The notes below the pieces were generated by a model, which worked only from the letters and a program-made list of their open reading frames with translations, searched no databases and had not been told where the DNA came from. Of a stretch of 38,378 bases of DNA, positions 21,393 through 28,617 are shown in pieces. Origin of the DNA: a virus; the IMG/VR virus record IMGVR_UViG_3300009161_000110, positions 1-38,378 of that record; one strand, given 5' to 3'. The position numbers and the translations under genes were made by a program. Position 1 is the first letter of the stretch. Each line of letters starts with the position of its first letter.

Positions 21393-21560
21393 ATGAAAAC
21401 AATTTTAAAGTATCTTTTATTAACTCTATTCGGAGTTAACTGTGTAATGTCATTCATTGCAAAGAATTATGCCTCAGGATTTGGATGGGCATGTGCCTTC
21501 ATGGCTGAAGTTGAATTACTATCTTTGAGAAAGAAAATGAAAGAACGAACCAATGGATGA
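21393..21560 (+). CDS. Small membrane protein, 55 residues
   Basis: MKTILKYLLLTLFGVNCVMS is hydrophobic, then a second less hydrophobic helix (FGWACAFMAEVELL) and a basic tail KKMKERTNG. It reads as a one- or two-helix membrane peptide; the first segment could alternatively be a signal peptide. It follows the preceding gene by 4 bases. No box lies directly upstream, so it belongs to the operon. The stretch 21561-21640 after it holds only the box for the next gene. Confidence 0.6.
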   Translation: MKTILKYLLLTLFGVNCVMSFIAKNYASGFGWACAFMAEVELLSLRKKMKERTNG

Positions 21561-21628
21561 GAAAGAATATATCTTATGTGCGGTGACTTTATAGCGAGGA
21601 CCTGTATTGATTTATTTTATTCTACTTA

Positions 21629-21636
21629 GTATTTAT
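21629..21636 (+). promoter_or_regulatory. GTATTTAT box, 4 bases before ATG at 21641
   Basis: AGTATTTAT-AAGT-ATG, with the most frequent box-to-start spacing in the window. Confidence 0.55.
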
Positions 21637-21640
21637 AAGT

Positions 21641-23617
21641 ATGAATTTATCCGTTTGGGAAAAAACCGCATCTAAGTTATTAACGTCTATGGTTGACAAA
21701 CCATCTGATAACTTCCATAGTGTTGTTGTGGATGTTATGTTTAATAAATATAATGGTTATGATGTACACGTAACATACCTATTTAAAACTTACTTTAGCA
21801 AGGACGATTCGGATATGGTTCATGGTTATAGAACTAAAATTGAGGGTTATTTAAAAGAATTTTTACCAACGTTAGGGGATAGAGTTCATATTGGACAAGG
21901 GTCTTCAACTATTGAAAGCTATGAGAGTAATAGTAAACCATGGTACGAAAAGATGAAGAATAAAAATATTGACGAATCAGTCCTTAACATTCTTAAAGAC
22001 TTCAACAAACAAATAATTACCGAAGCCTCAAAGAAGAAAGTCCTAATGAATAAAGTTGGGATGAATGAAGAAAATGCGGAATACTTGGACAGGATATGTG
22101 GTTCATTGTCTGTTTGGATGGCTAACAAACTTATTGACCTACAACTTAACAATATGAAAAGTTGGCAAAGTAGGGGTATTGAAATCGAACTTACTAAAGA
22201 AAATGCTTTAGAAAAATTAAACTCGGGTAATATTAAGAATTATTACAATCAAAAAATTACCGAGATAATGGACTGGGTTAGAGTTGGTTTGGATGGTAAT
22301 GTTAGTGAATATAAAAGTTTATCAATACCTGAGTTATTGGTTAAAGCTAAAGAATGGCACGACTCTTTAGATATTGGTGGTGGTGAGATTAACTATGTTG
22401 AAAAACACCCAATCGTAAAAGATTTCCGAAACAAAGATGATGAAGGTTTTTATTGGGCCGACCTTGAAACAAACGACTCACCTGAGGAATGCTCAAGAAT
22501 GGGTCACTGTGGTAGAACTGCTTATGGTAATAATATTTATTCATTAAGAGAAGTTAAGAAATTACCTGGTGGTAAATTCACTATTAACAAAAGTCATCTA
22601 ACTGCATCGGTGGGTAGAGATGGTACATTATATCAGTTAAAGGGACCTAAAAACTCAAAACCAAAAGAAGAGTTTCATGATTATATTCTTCCTTTATTCT
22701 TTGTTGAAGATGAGGATGAATACCTTATCCAAGGGTTTGGTTCTGAATATGCTTCGGACAGAGATTTTAAATTAACTGACTTACCAAATGAAGTTTTAAT
22801 AAAACTATATAATACTAGACCTGATTTATTTAATACAAGAAAGTTACAGAAAAAATTAATGGGGCTTGGGATTATTGAAAAACCTGAGATTGATTATAAT
22901 CTAACATTAAAAATTAATCCTGATGATGTCACGAATTATGTTAATGGTGATTGGGTTTTAAATAGAAGAAAAGTTAAAAATACAACACCTGCGGGTCATG
23001 AAATTGAAAGAACCGTTGAGACGTGGTTATTTGAAACCATATTAAGCGGTGACGCATATGAGTTATGGGAGAATTGGGATGTTGATTGGAAATCGTCTTT
23101 ACAGTATGATGTTGATAACACAAACGAACAAAGAATACGTGACTTAGTAAAACATATCGCACAAAAAAATAACCCTGATTTTGATGAGGAAACATTTAAC
23201 AATGAAGATATTGAGGAATTAATTGAAGATTGGGATGATGATAATGAAATACGTAGAGCAATTTCAAATGCAACATCTAACGCGGAGTCTGACGAATACG
23301 TTAATTATCTATATAACGAATTAAAAGGAAATTTAGAGGAGTATGGTCGAGTTGAACAAATGAATGATGAAGGAGTTATACTACATGTAAACATAGAACC
23401 ATATCTTGATGATTTAGATGAATCATGGTTTGATGATTATATGGAAAGATGTGGTGATGACTTTGAATGTGTGTTCTATGAAATGGTTAGGAATGATGAT
23501 ATTGACAAACCTAAATTTAGTATTGATGATAGATGGTATCCAAGTATTGATAGGGGAAACTTTAATGATATGTTATCAGATTATTTGAGTGAAGCAGAAT
23601 ATCACTACACTAAATAA
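21641..23617 (+). CDS. Large protein with internal I-T-E/A site and HCGRT motif, 658 residues
   Basis: Residues 1-120 form an alpha/beta domain. Then comes FNKQIITEASKKK, with I-T-E/A at 126-129, the same tripeptide as in tag A but internal. A helical region follows, then ECSRMGHCGRTAYGNNIYSL, HLTASVGRDGTLYQLKGPKN and SKP. The C-x-x-M-G-H-C-G-R-T...H-x-T...Q-x-K-G-x-x-N pattern resembles PcfJ-like proteins but is not a firm match. The C-terminal 200 residues are very acidic (EELIEDWDDDNEIRRA). The function is unknown. The internal site could separate an N-terminal carrier domain from the rest. Confidence 0.8.
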   Translation: MNLSVWEKTASKLLTSMVDKPSDNFHSVVVDVMFNKYNGYDVHVTYLFKTYFSKDDSDMVHGYRTKIEGYLKEFLPTLGDRVHIGQGSSTIESYESNSKPWYEKMKNKNIDESVLNILKDFNKQIITEASKKKVLMNKVGMNEENAEYLDRICGSLSVWMANKLIDLQLNNMKSWQSRGIEIELTKENALEKLNSGNIKNYYNQKITEIMDWVRVGLDGNVSEYKSLSIPELLVKAKEWHDSLDIGGGEINYVEKHPIVKDFRNKDDEGFYWADLETNDSPEECSRMGHCGRTAYGNNIYSLREVKKLPGGKFTINKSHLTASVGRDGTLYQLKGPKNSKPKEEFHDYILPLFFVEDEDEYLIQGFGSEYASDRDFKLTDLPNEVLIKLYNTRPDLFNTRKLQKKLMGLGIIEKPEIDYNLTLKINPDDVTNYVNGDWVLNRRKVKNTTPAGHEIERTVETWLFETILSGDAYELWENWDVDWKSSLQYDVDNTNEQRIRDLVKHIAQKNNPDFDEETFNNEDIEELIEDWDDDNEIRRAISNATSNAESDEYVNYLYNELKGNLEEYGRVEQMNDEGVILHVNIEPYLDDLDESWFDDYMERCGDDFECVFYEMVRNDDIDKPKFSIDDRWYPSIDRGNFNDMLSDYLSEAEYHYTK

Positions 23618-24118
23618 TTAAGAAATATCCCCCCAATATAAAATCATATTGTCAGTGTTAAATTCTCCTGAAATGTCTTCACTATTAGAAAATCTATGTT
23701 TGTCATTTTCATCCATAACAATTTCTATATTAGGTCTATATTCAGTAAAATGAACAACATACGATATACCTTCTTTACCTAAATAATCTAAGAAAGGTTC
23801 ATAAGTGTCGGTATTATAATGCTCCCACTTAAGATTAAAATAGGTATCACCATCATTAATAACATAAGGGATTAACGACTCAATATTTTCGGAATTGTCT
23901 TCCAATTCATTTATGTAATTAGTATATTCTTCAGAATGGTTCGGTGAGTCCTCCCAATATTTACCATGGTCCACAGTTATAAACATATTAACTGTGTATA
24001 CGATAGAATCAAAAAAATTAAAATCCTTATTGACCTTAATTTTAAAATTAACTTGGTCCTTAATCAACATAGTATTGATTAATTTATGAAGTGCTATCTC
24101 TAATTGTTCGGGTGACAT
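23618..24118 (-). CDS. Unknown 166-residue protein
   Basis: The start at 24118 (MSPEQLEIALHKLINTML) follows a perfect box by 4 bases. The protein is an alpha/beta fold with FKIKVNKDFNFFDSIVYTV and many D/N/Y residues; no family is recognised. It abuts the end of the 658-residue gene with no gap, and no terminator separates the two convergent genes. Confidence 0.76.
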   Translation of the reverse strand: MSPEQLEIALHKLINTMLIKDQVNFKIKVNKDFNFFDSIVYTVNMFITVDHGKYWEDSPNHSEEYTNYINELEDNSENIESLIPYVINDGDTYFNLKWEHYNTDTYEPFLDYLGKEGISYVVHFTEYRPNIEIVMDENDKHRFSNSEDISGEFNTDNMILYWGDIS

Positions 24119-24130
24119 ATTTATAAATAT
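24117..24130. promoter_or_regulatory. Palindromic bidirectional box ATATTTATAAATAT
   Basis: A 14-base perfect palindrome made of two overlapping boxes reads ATATTTAT on both strands. It is 4 bases from the minus-strand ATG core (24118) and 21 bases from the plus-strand ATG (24146). It also contains TATAAATA, the T4 late promoter sequence, on both strands. Confidence 0.6.
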
Positions 24131-24145
24131 AACGAACAACACAAT

Positions 24146-24646
24146 ATGAAATACATAATCAGTGAAAGACAATATAATCGTATCAAAGAAAGTCTTGATG
24201 ACGTTTTAGATATCTATTCTAAAAAAGGTAGAGGAGAAACAATTAGACCATCCGAGATGGATATGTTAAGAGCATTTGACAAACATCAAAAGAGTGGTGA
24301 AAGTCCTGAACACTTCACGTATAATCCTGAAGAAGATTATGATATTGATGAACGTGAAGGAACTCGTTTCACTTATAAGTTAAATGGACGACCATTAACT
24401 TTTGAATTCTCGGAAGAAATTGAAAAAGAAGATGAGGTAGAGTATTATGGTGAAATCAGATTTGATGGAGAAGAATTCTTAGGAGTTATTGCAACTGATA
24501 AAAGAGGTTACTTAACAGATTACGATTTCTTTAGTACATTGAGTGATGACGAGGTTAGACTACAGGATATTTTGAAAGATGAAGGTAATGAAGCGGAAGT
24601 CCAACACTTTTTTCAAGAAGAAGTTATCAATGGTTTGAAAAGATAA
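24146..24646 (+). CDS. Tag A protein, 166 residues
   Basis: The N-terminus MKYIISERQYNRIKESLDD is tag A with I-S-E at residues 5-7. The body is strongly acidic (NPEEDYDIDEREG; FSEEIEKEDEVEYYGEIRF), with a central strand-rich part and a final helix HFFQEEVINGLKR. No family is recognised. The acidic composition could suit a DNA mimic or charge-balancing cargo, which is speculation. Confidence 0.85.
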   Translation: MKYIISERQYNRIKESLDDVLDIYSKKGRGETIRPSEMDMLRAFDKHQKSGESPEHFTYNPEEDYDIDEREGTRFTYKLNGRPLTFEFSEEIEKEDEVEYYGEIRFDGEEFLGVIATDKRGYLTDYDFFSTLSDDEVRLQDILKDEGNEAEVQHFFQEEVINGLKR

Positions 24647-24665
24647 GATTTTATCCCTATATTTG
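24634..24665 (+). promoter_or_regulatory. Bacteroidota-type promoter, TTTG-20-TATATTTG
   Basis: TTTG at 24634-24637 (inside the end of the tagged gene) and TATATTTG at 24658-24665, exactly 20 bases apart. It drives the run of overlapping small genes from 24682. Confidence 0.72.
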
Positions 24666-24681
24666 TCTTAAAATATAATTT

Positions 24682-24849
24682 ATGGACAAATTTCAAATCA
24701 CAACATTAGTCGGTTGGATATTCCTTATCCTAACATGGACAATTCCTTATTTAATTAAAGACGATATTAAACAAAGACTGTTAGCATTGTTTTTTAATGG
24801 TGTAGCTTTAGGTGTGTTTATTGCTTACGGAATACTAAGATGGTGTTAA
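24682..24849 (+). CDS. Small membrane protein, 55 residues
   Basis: MDKFQITTLVGWIFLILTWT begins the first hydrophobic helix (to about residue 25). A charged turn KDDIKQR and a second helix LLALFFNGVALGVFIAYGIL follow, ending RWC. Two-helix inner-membrane topology. It is the first gene after a near-perfect host-type promoter and ends 1 base before the next start. The function is unknown; a holin-like role is possible only from topology. Confidence 0.68.
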   Translation: MDKFQITTLVGWIFLILTWTIPYLIKDDIKQRLLALFFNGVALGVFIAYGILRWC

Positions 24850-24850
24850 T

Positions 24851-25402
24851 ATGAGTGTTCAGAATAGAGTTCAGAGCGGTAAACTATTTGAACAATCATT
24901 AATCAAAGATGGTTGGATAGTCAAACCTAAATCACCTAAATTCAAGTGGTGTGGTGAGGGTAGAAGTTTCATTCAAAAAATGAGATACTGTAGATTCCTT
25001 CCTGAACTTTTTGTGTTAGATGAATCCTCAAATATGTGTAAGTATGATATTGTTCATCCTGAAACAGGTAGAGTTAGGGAAGCTAAAAAGTATAAGAAGA
25101 AAAACCTAACTAAATGGACACTTTACTCAGAACCATTCTTCAAGATTGCAACAAGAACACAACAAAAACAAATAGACGTTAGAGTTTATAATAAATTCGC
25201 AACTGAGTTTTACGAACATCATTTAGAGACAGGTCTATTTGATAGAGTCATTGAGAATATGACATCATGTAGTGAAGGAGTTATGGTTGAGGACGGGTTC
25301 ATCCAAGACACGGAATTAGAGTTCAGAACAGTATTAGTAGAAAATCATTGGGGTGGTTACCATAGAATAACTATACAATTTAGAATAAATGAGAACGTTT
25401 AA
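24851..25402 (+). CDS. Unknown 183-residue protein with possible nuclease-like ExK motif
   Basis: The N-terminal part (QSGKLFEQSLIKDGWIVKPK) and the segment CKYDIVHPETGRVREAKKYK (residues about 72-91) follow the PD-(D/E)xK layout: helix with E, strand with D, then E-x-K on the next strand. No fuller match is evident. The two cysteines CGEGRSF and CRF precede that segment. It is co-transcribed with its neighbours and overlaps the next gene by 14 bases. The nuclease idea is tentative. Confidence 0.72.
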   Translation: MSVQNRVQSGKLFEQSLIKDGWIVKPKSPKFKWCGEGRSFIQKMRYCRFLPELFVLDESSNMCKYDIVHPETGRVREAKKYKKKNLTKWTLYSEPFFKIATRTQQKQIDVRVYNKFATEFYEHHLETGLFDRVIENMTSCSEGVMVEDGFIQDTELEFRTVLVENHWGGYHRITIQFRINENV

Positions 25403-25733
25403 ATTTTATAAAGAGAACACTGGCAGGTGGTATGTTGACTTACCTGAATGGGAAGGCGAAAAGGCAGAATTAGAAATGGTTTCAGGAGCTGATACATTCC
25501 TTGAGATACTGTCGCAAGGGGAGCAAACGGTAAATGTTACATTATCTACCGTCCTGTTTAATGGGTCTGATGTATTAGAACTACAACGAGAAGACGAACA
25601 TATTGGTGGTGGATGGTATCTATTACTCAATTATGTTGGAATTCCTTACGAACTTGAAATGTGGTTATGTGAAGTAACGCGATTTGTATTTGGTGAATTA
25701 CCTAAAAACATATATTTTTGTAAAACAATTTAA
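25389..25733 (+). CDS. DUF6717-like protein
   Basis: This 114-residue protein has MRTFKFYKENTGRWYVDLPE followed by W-E-G-E-K-A-E-L-E-M-V-x-G-A-D-T, and near the end W-L-C-E-V-T-R-F-V-F-G-E-L-P-K-N-I-Y-F. This is the pattern I associate with the DUF6717 family, which has no known function. The 14-base overlap with the previous gene indicates coupled translation. Confidence 0.75.
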   Translation: MRTFKFYKENTGRWYVDLPEWEGEKAELEMVSGADTFLEILSQGEQTVNVTLSTVLFNGSDVLELQREDEHIGGGWYLLLNYVGIPYELEMWLCEVTRFVFGELPKNIYFCKTI

Positions 25734-25743
25734 AATTAAAGAT

Positions 25744-25965
25744 ATGACTTACGAAGAACAAGAAGAATTTGAAATGGTCCAATACCGAATGGATAACGAA
25801 GGTTTAGAATATTGTTTCATGAATTACAGTAGTTTCCCTGAGGTGAAGGATGAAAAATTCCATCAGTTGAGAAATGAATTGATTGATAAAATCAAAGAGA
25901 TGAGACAATACGTTGAGGATAAATGTAACGAAGAAATTGACGAAGATGATGACGAACTTTCCTAA
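25744..25965 (+). CDS. Unknown acidic 73-residue protein
   Basis: The start at 25744 (MTYEEQEEFEMVQYRMDNEG) is preferred over an upstream in-frame ATG that lies within the previous gene. The protein is helical and highly acidic, with a terminal D/E run (EEIDEDDDELS). The next gene starts inside its last codons. No family is recognised. Confidence 0.68.
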   Translation: MTYEEQEEFEMVQYRMDNEGLEYCFMNYSSFPEVKDEKFHQLRNELIDKIKEMRQYVEDKCNEEIDEDDDELS

Positions 25966-26218
25966 ATTTAAAACCTTGAAGGAGCAGTACGAAGAGTTTA
26001 TACTTTTCAAACTGTTTCCTGATAGGAAGATACATTTCATACGAGAAGAATTAACTGACAACGAAAAGATAATTCTTGAGTTGGGGTATGAGTTGTTCCA
26101 AGAAAAGTTGGATGATATAAAGATACTCCAAGATGAAATCAAAAGGATATCGGTTGAAAATGCCAATTTAAAGGCTTATAATGATGATAGAGATTACGAA
26201 TACGATGACGAAAAATAA
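25949..26218 (+). CDS. Unknown 89-residue protein with C-terminal coiled coil
   Basis: The ATG at 25949 overlaps the preceding gene by 17 bases (MTNFPKFKTLKEQYEEFILF). The second half is a coiled coil (ILQDEIKRISVENANLKAYN) with an acidic tail DDRDYEYDDEK. The end overlaps the next gene by 14 bases. No family is recognised. Confidence 0.66.
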   Translation: MTNFPKFKTLKEQYEEFILFKLFPDRKIHFIREELTDNEKIILELGYELFQEKLDDIKILQDEIKRISVENANLKAYNDDRDYEYDDEK

Positions 26219-26753
26219 TATACCGACCCATGACCCACAGACAGGGAAATTAAACCCTTTCTATGAAGAACTTACAGGACAATCAAATCCTTTGAGTTGT
26301 AACCCACATTTAATTTGGTGGAATGAACTTTCAAATGAAAAACGTTACACTTTAAATTATGGTTACTTTGGACAACCTGACTTAGGTGAAACAGATTTTT
26401 TAACCGAAGATGATATTAAAAAAATTTGGAAAAAAGAAATGGTTGAAAAGACAATCGTTGAGTATGTTAAGAACGGTAATCGTTTACATGGTATTCATAA
26501 TATAGACACGATGAGAGACGGTGGGACAATTATATTGGAGTCTTATATGAATCACCGACCTAAGTTTTATCTACACAAAGATAACCTTACTTTACATTCG
26601 GAATATCCTGTTAGTGATGATAATTTAATCACTGATAAACCAACTAAAGTTTATGTAATGGACTGTGTTAACAATCTATTGGAAAGAAAGAAAGACGAAA
26701 TAAAAAGAATTGAATTAATAACTGATAAAATAGAAGAAAAATGGAGAATGTAG
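26205..26753 (+). CDS. Unknown 182-residue protein
   Basis: The start at 26205 (MTKNNIPTHDPQTGKLNPF) is within the end of the preceding gene. An alpha/beta region with YGYFGQPDLGETDFLTEDDI follows, then TIILESYMNHRPKFYLH, and a C-terminal coiled coil (LLERKKDEIKRIELITDKIE). No family is recognised. It overlaps the next gene by 13 bases. Confidence 0.72.
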   Translation: MTKNNIPTHDPQTGKLNPFYEELTGQSNPLSCNPHLIWWNELSNEKRYTLNYGYFGQPDLGETDFLTEDDIKKIWKKEMVEKTIVEYVKNGNRLHGIHNIDTMRDGGTIILESYMNHRPKFYLHKDNLTLHSEYPVSDDNLITDKPTKVYVMDCVNNLLERKKDEIKRIELITDKIEEKWRM

Positions 26754-26887
26754 ATTGGATTAAACTATTGGTTGATTTGGTAAAAGAACAACCTAATGAT
26801 GCTGGTTTGGGTAAAGAAGTAAGAAGTATTGTTTTAGAATATAAAAAAACACAAAAGAAATTAGAAGTTGAAAAGAATAATTCTTAA
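26741..26887 (+). CDS. Unknown 48-residue protein
   Basis: MENVDWIKLLVDLVKEQPND starts inside the last codons of the preceding gene. It is helical and amphipathic with a lysine-rich end. The overlap chain and even composition support a real gene, but it is too short for a family call. Confidence 0.55.
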   Translation: MENVDWIKLLVDLVKEQPNDAGLGKEVRSIVLEYKKTQKKLEVEKNNS

Positions 26888-26891
26888 GTTC

Positions 26892-26954
26892 ATGTTATGG
26901 TTTGAACTCAGGAAGTTTGGACGTGAGAAACGAAAAAGTATTTGGAATCTTTAA
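26892..26954 (+). CDS. Possible 20-residue basic peptide
   Basis: An ATG 4 bases after the preceding stop opens MLWFELRKFGREKRKSIWNL. Its tight spacing and basic amphipathic character are the only support. It lies in the otherwise sparse stretch 26888-27063. Confidence 0.22.
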   Translation: MLWFELRKFGREKRKSIWNL

Positions 26955-26964
26955 AACTAAAGTT

Positions 26965-27027
26965 ATGGTAGTTTTTTTATTGTTAGTATTTTGGGTTCTT
27001 TTGATGAACCAAGATTTAGGTGAGTAA
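26965..27027 (+). CDS. Possible 20-residue membrane peptide
   Basis: MVVFLLLVFWVLLMNQDLGE: a single hydrophobic helix with an acidic end, 10 bases after the preceding frame. It resembles other small phage membrane peptides, but chance cannot be excluded. Confidence 0.28.
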   Translation: MVVFLLLVFWVLLMNQDLGE

Positions 27028-27051
27028 GTTTACCTTAAACAAAGATAGTGA

Positions 27052-27059
27052 GTATTTAT
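27052..27059 (+). promoter_or_regulatory. GTATTTAT box before the tagged gene at 27064
   Basis: AGTATTTAT-TGAT-ATG, 4-base spacing. The last 9 bases before the ATG match those before the genes at 1706 and 14388. Confidence 0.58.
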
Positions 27060-27063
27060 TGAT

Positions 27064-27411
27064 ATGAAATTCATTATCTCAGAATCACGTATCAATCAAA
27101 TTATTGACAACTATTTAGATATGGTTATCAATAATTTGTATGCGACCCTTAGTAATCACGGAGGTCACGGACGACTTGATTTGGAGGACAAAGAAGGTAA
27201 CCCACTTGTTGTTATTTTTTTTAATAGACATAAACAAGAGATGGAAGTCATGATGGACACCTCATTATATAATGAGATTTACCACATGTTCTCAATGAAT
27301 GGATTTGATGATATCCAGCAACATTTAATCAGATGGTTTAAGGATAATTATGATGGTTTAGACCATATAACAGAGGTTGTGACCTACGATAAAGACGATT
27401 ACGAATACTGA
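27064..27411 (+). CDS. Tag A protein, 115 residues
   Basis: The N-terminus MKFIISESRINQIIDNYLD is tag A with I-S-E at residues 5-7. Next comes a segment with SNHGGHGRLDLEDKEGNPLV, a strand, then a helical end (IQQHLIRWFKDNYDG). The layout (tag, helix, strands, closing helix with F/W) recurs in several other tagged genes here, but no family is recognised. It is coupled to the next tagged gene by TGATG. Confidence 0.85.
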   Translation: MKFIISESRINQIIDNYLDMVINNLYATLSNHGGHGRLDLEDKEGNPLVVIFFNRHKQEMEVMMDTSLYNEIYHMFSMNGFDDIQQHLIRWFKDNYDGLDHITEVVTYDKDDYEY

Positions 27412-28283
27412 TGAAATATCTTATAACCGAAAACCAACAAGAGAAAGTAGTTCAATCATTAATAGACAACTTCTTTAATAGAAGAAGAGATGAGATTAAT
27501 AGGTTGTGGGATAATATGACCGAAGAAGAACAAGAGGACCATTTTAGTTATTATCAGTCACTTAATCAAATTGAGAAACTTAAAATAGACGAACTTCAAA
27601 CAGACGACTATTATTCTTGGACACTTTATCTTGATGCGTACATGAAAAGTACTTGGGACCCGATGGACGATTCCTACGATTTTGACGATTTATTTGACGC
27701 TATAGGTGATGACCTATCTAAATTTTTAGGTGTTGAAGTATTTGTTCCGTTGAATCAAATAATAGAATATAAGGGAGGTCTTACTGAAATGATTAAACTT
27801 GACATCAAAGTCGGTGACACTATTATGGGTGGGAAATTTAAGAACAAGAAAGTTGTTGTTAAAACCATTGGTAAGAATGATAAAGGTGACATAACTATTA
27901 ACGGTAAACCTTTATTACGTTTCAGGATTTTAAAAGAAGATACTAAACAAGAATCCTTCCAAAAGTTAATAAACACTTCCTTATCTACTCTTAAAGAAAA
28001 ATGTGATGACCAAGAAGAAAGAGGTACAGATGCTGATGAGATAGTTAATTTTGAATCTTGTGAAGAAATGGCGTTTACCAAATCAGTTGATGTTGTTGAT
28101 TATAAAATTGATAAAGGTATTATCATATTGTTTTTAGATTTCCATACGGAAGGTGTAAAAAACGTAGGAATTGAAAATTTAATATGGGAACTTCAATATC
28201 AAATACAAACATTGACGGGTAAAGGAACCGTTAAGTTGGTTCATAACGATACTATATTTAATAAGATAGATTCAAATTGGTAA
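27411..28283 (+). CDS. Tag A protein with two alpha/beta domains, 290 residues
   Basis: The N-terminus MKYLITENQQEKVVQSLID is tag A with I-T-E at residues 5-7. The first half ends with a module YSWTLYLDAYMKSTW...FLGVEVFVP, like the small domain of other tagged genes. A strand-rich part follows (DIKVGDTIMGGKFKNKKVVV), like an SH3-type barrel. The C-terminal part repeats the alpha/beta pattern (VDYKIDKGIIILFLDF). No enzyme motif is seen. It has no box of its own and depends on coupling to the gene before it. Confidence 0.84.
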   Translation: MKYLITENQQEKVVQSLIDNFFNRRRDEINRLWDNMTEEEQEDHFSYYQSLNQIEKLKIDELQTDDYYSWTLYLDAYMKSTWDPMDDSYDFDDLFDAIGDDLSKFLGVEVFVPLNQIIEYKGGLTEMIKLDIKVGDTIMGGKFKNKKVVVKTIGKNDKGDITINGKPLLRFRILKEDTKQESFQKLINTSLSTLKEKCDDQEERGTDADEIVNFESCEEMAFTKSVDVVDYKIDKGIIILFLDFHTEGVKNVGIENLIWELQYQIQTLTGKGTVKLVHNDTIFNKIDSNW

Positions 28284-28306
28284 ACCCATCCGTTAAGATG
28301 GGATTT
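28283..28306 (+). terminator. Hairpin after the tagged gene
   Basis: AACCCATC (28283-28290) pairs with GATGGGAT; the loop is CGTTAA and a short TTTAATTA follows. Only a weak T run, between convergent genes. Confidence 0.5.
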
Positions 28307-28308
28307 AA

Positions 28309-28554
28309 TTAGTTATCTAAAGTATCTACTTCAACAGTAATCTCCTCACGAAATTCACGAATTTGTTTTCTTGATAATTTACCTTTGACTGCATCTCTTC
28401 CTGCCTTGTCAGCTGACTTAAATGCTTTGTTCAACATTTTATCGTATTGTTTCTGAGTTACCATATTACCATTAGCAAGTTCTACGGTTTTTTGTTGTGT
28501 TGCACATGAAGAAACTAATATAAGTAAAAACAATATTGAGATAACTTTATTCAT
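28309..28554 (-). CDS. Small lipoprotein, 81 residues
   Basis: MNKVISILFLLILVSSCATQ is a lipoprotein signal peptide: two-residue charged start, hydrophobic core and a lipobox L-V-S-S-C with the modified Cys at 17. The mature part is short, helical and lysine/arginine-rich (KMLNKAFKSADKAGRDAV). It would be exported and anchored by lipid, in the outer or inner membrane. Possible roles include lysis (spanin-like) or surface exclusion; nothing in the sequence decides. A host-type TATATTTG lies 23 bases upstream. Confidence 0.8.
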   Translation of the reverse strand: MNKVISILFLLILVSSCATQQKTVELANGNMVTQKQYDKMLNKAFKSADKAGRDAVKGKLSRKQIREFREEITVEVDTLDN

Positions 28555-28568
28555 TTTGATAGTTTTTT

Positions 28569-28585
28569 ATATTTATACAAATATA
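28569..28585. promoter_or_regulatory. Overlapping divergent promoters of two classes
   Basis: On the plus strand ATATTTAT (28569-28576) lies 41 bases before the ATG at 28618. On the minus strand TATATTTG (28578-28585 reversed) lies 23 bases before the lipoprotein ATG at 28554. The two elements are adjacent, so use of one could block the other. Confidence 0.5.
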
Positions 28586-28617
28586 GGAGTTTTTATCCGT
28601 ATAAAGAAATATTTTAC

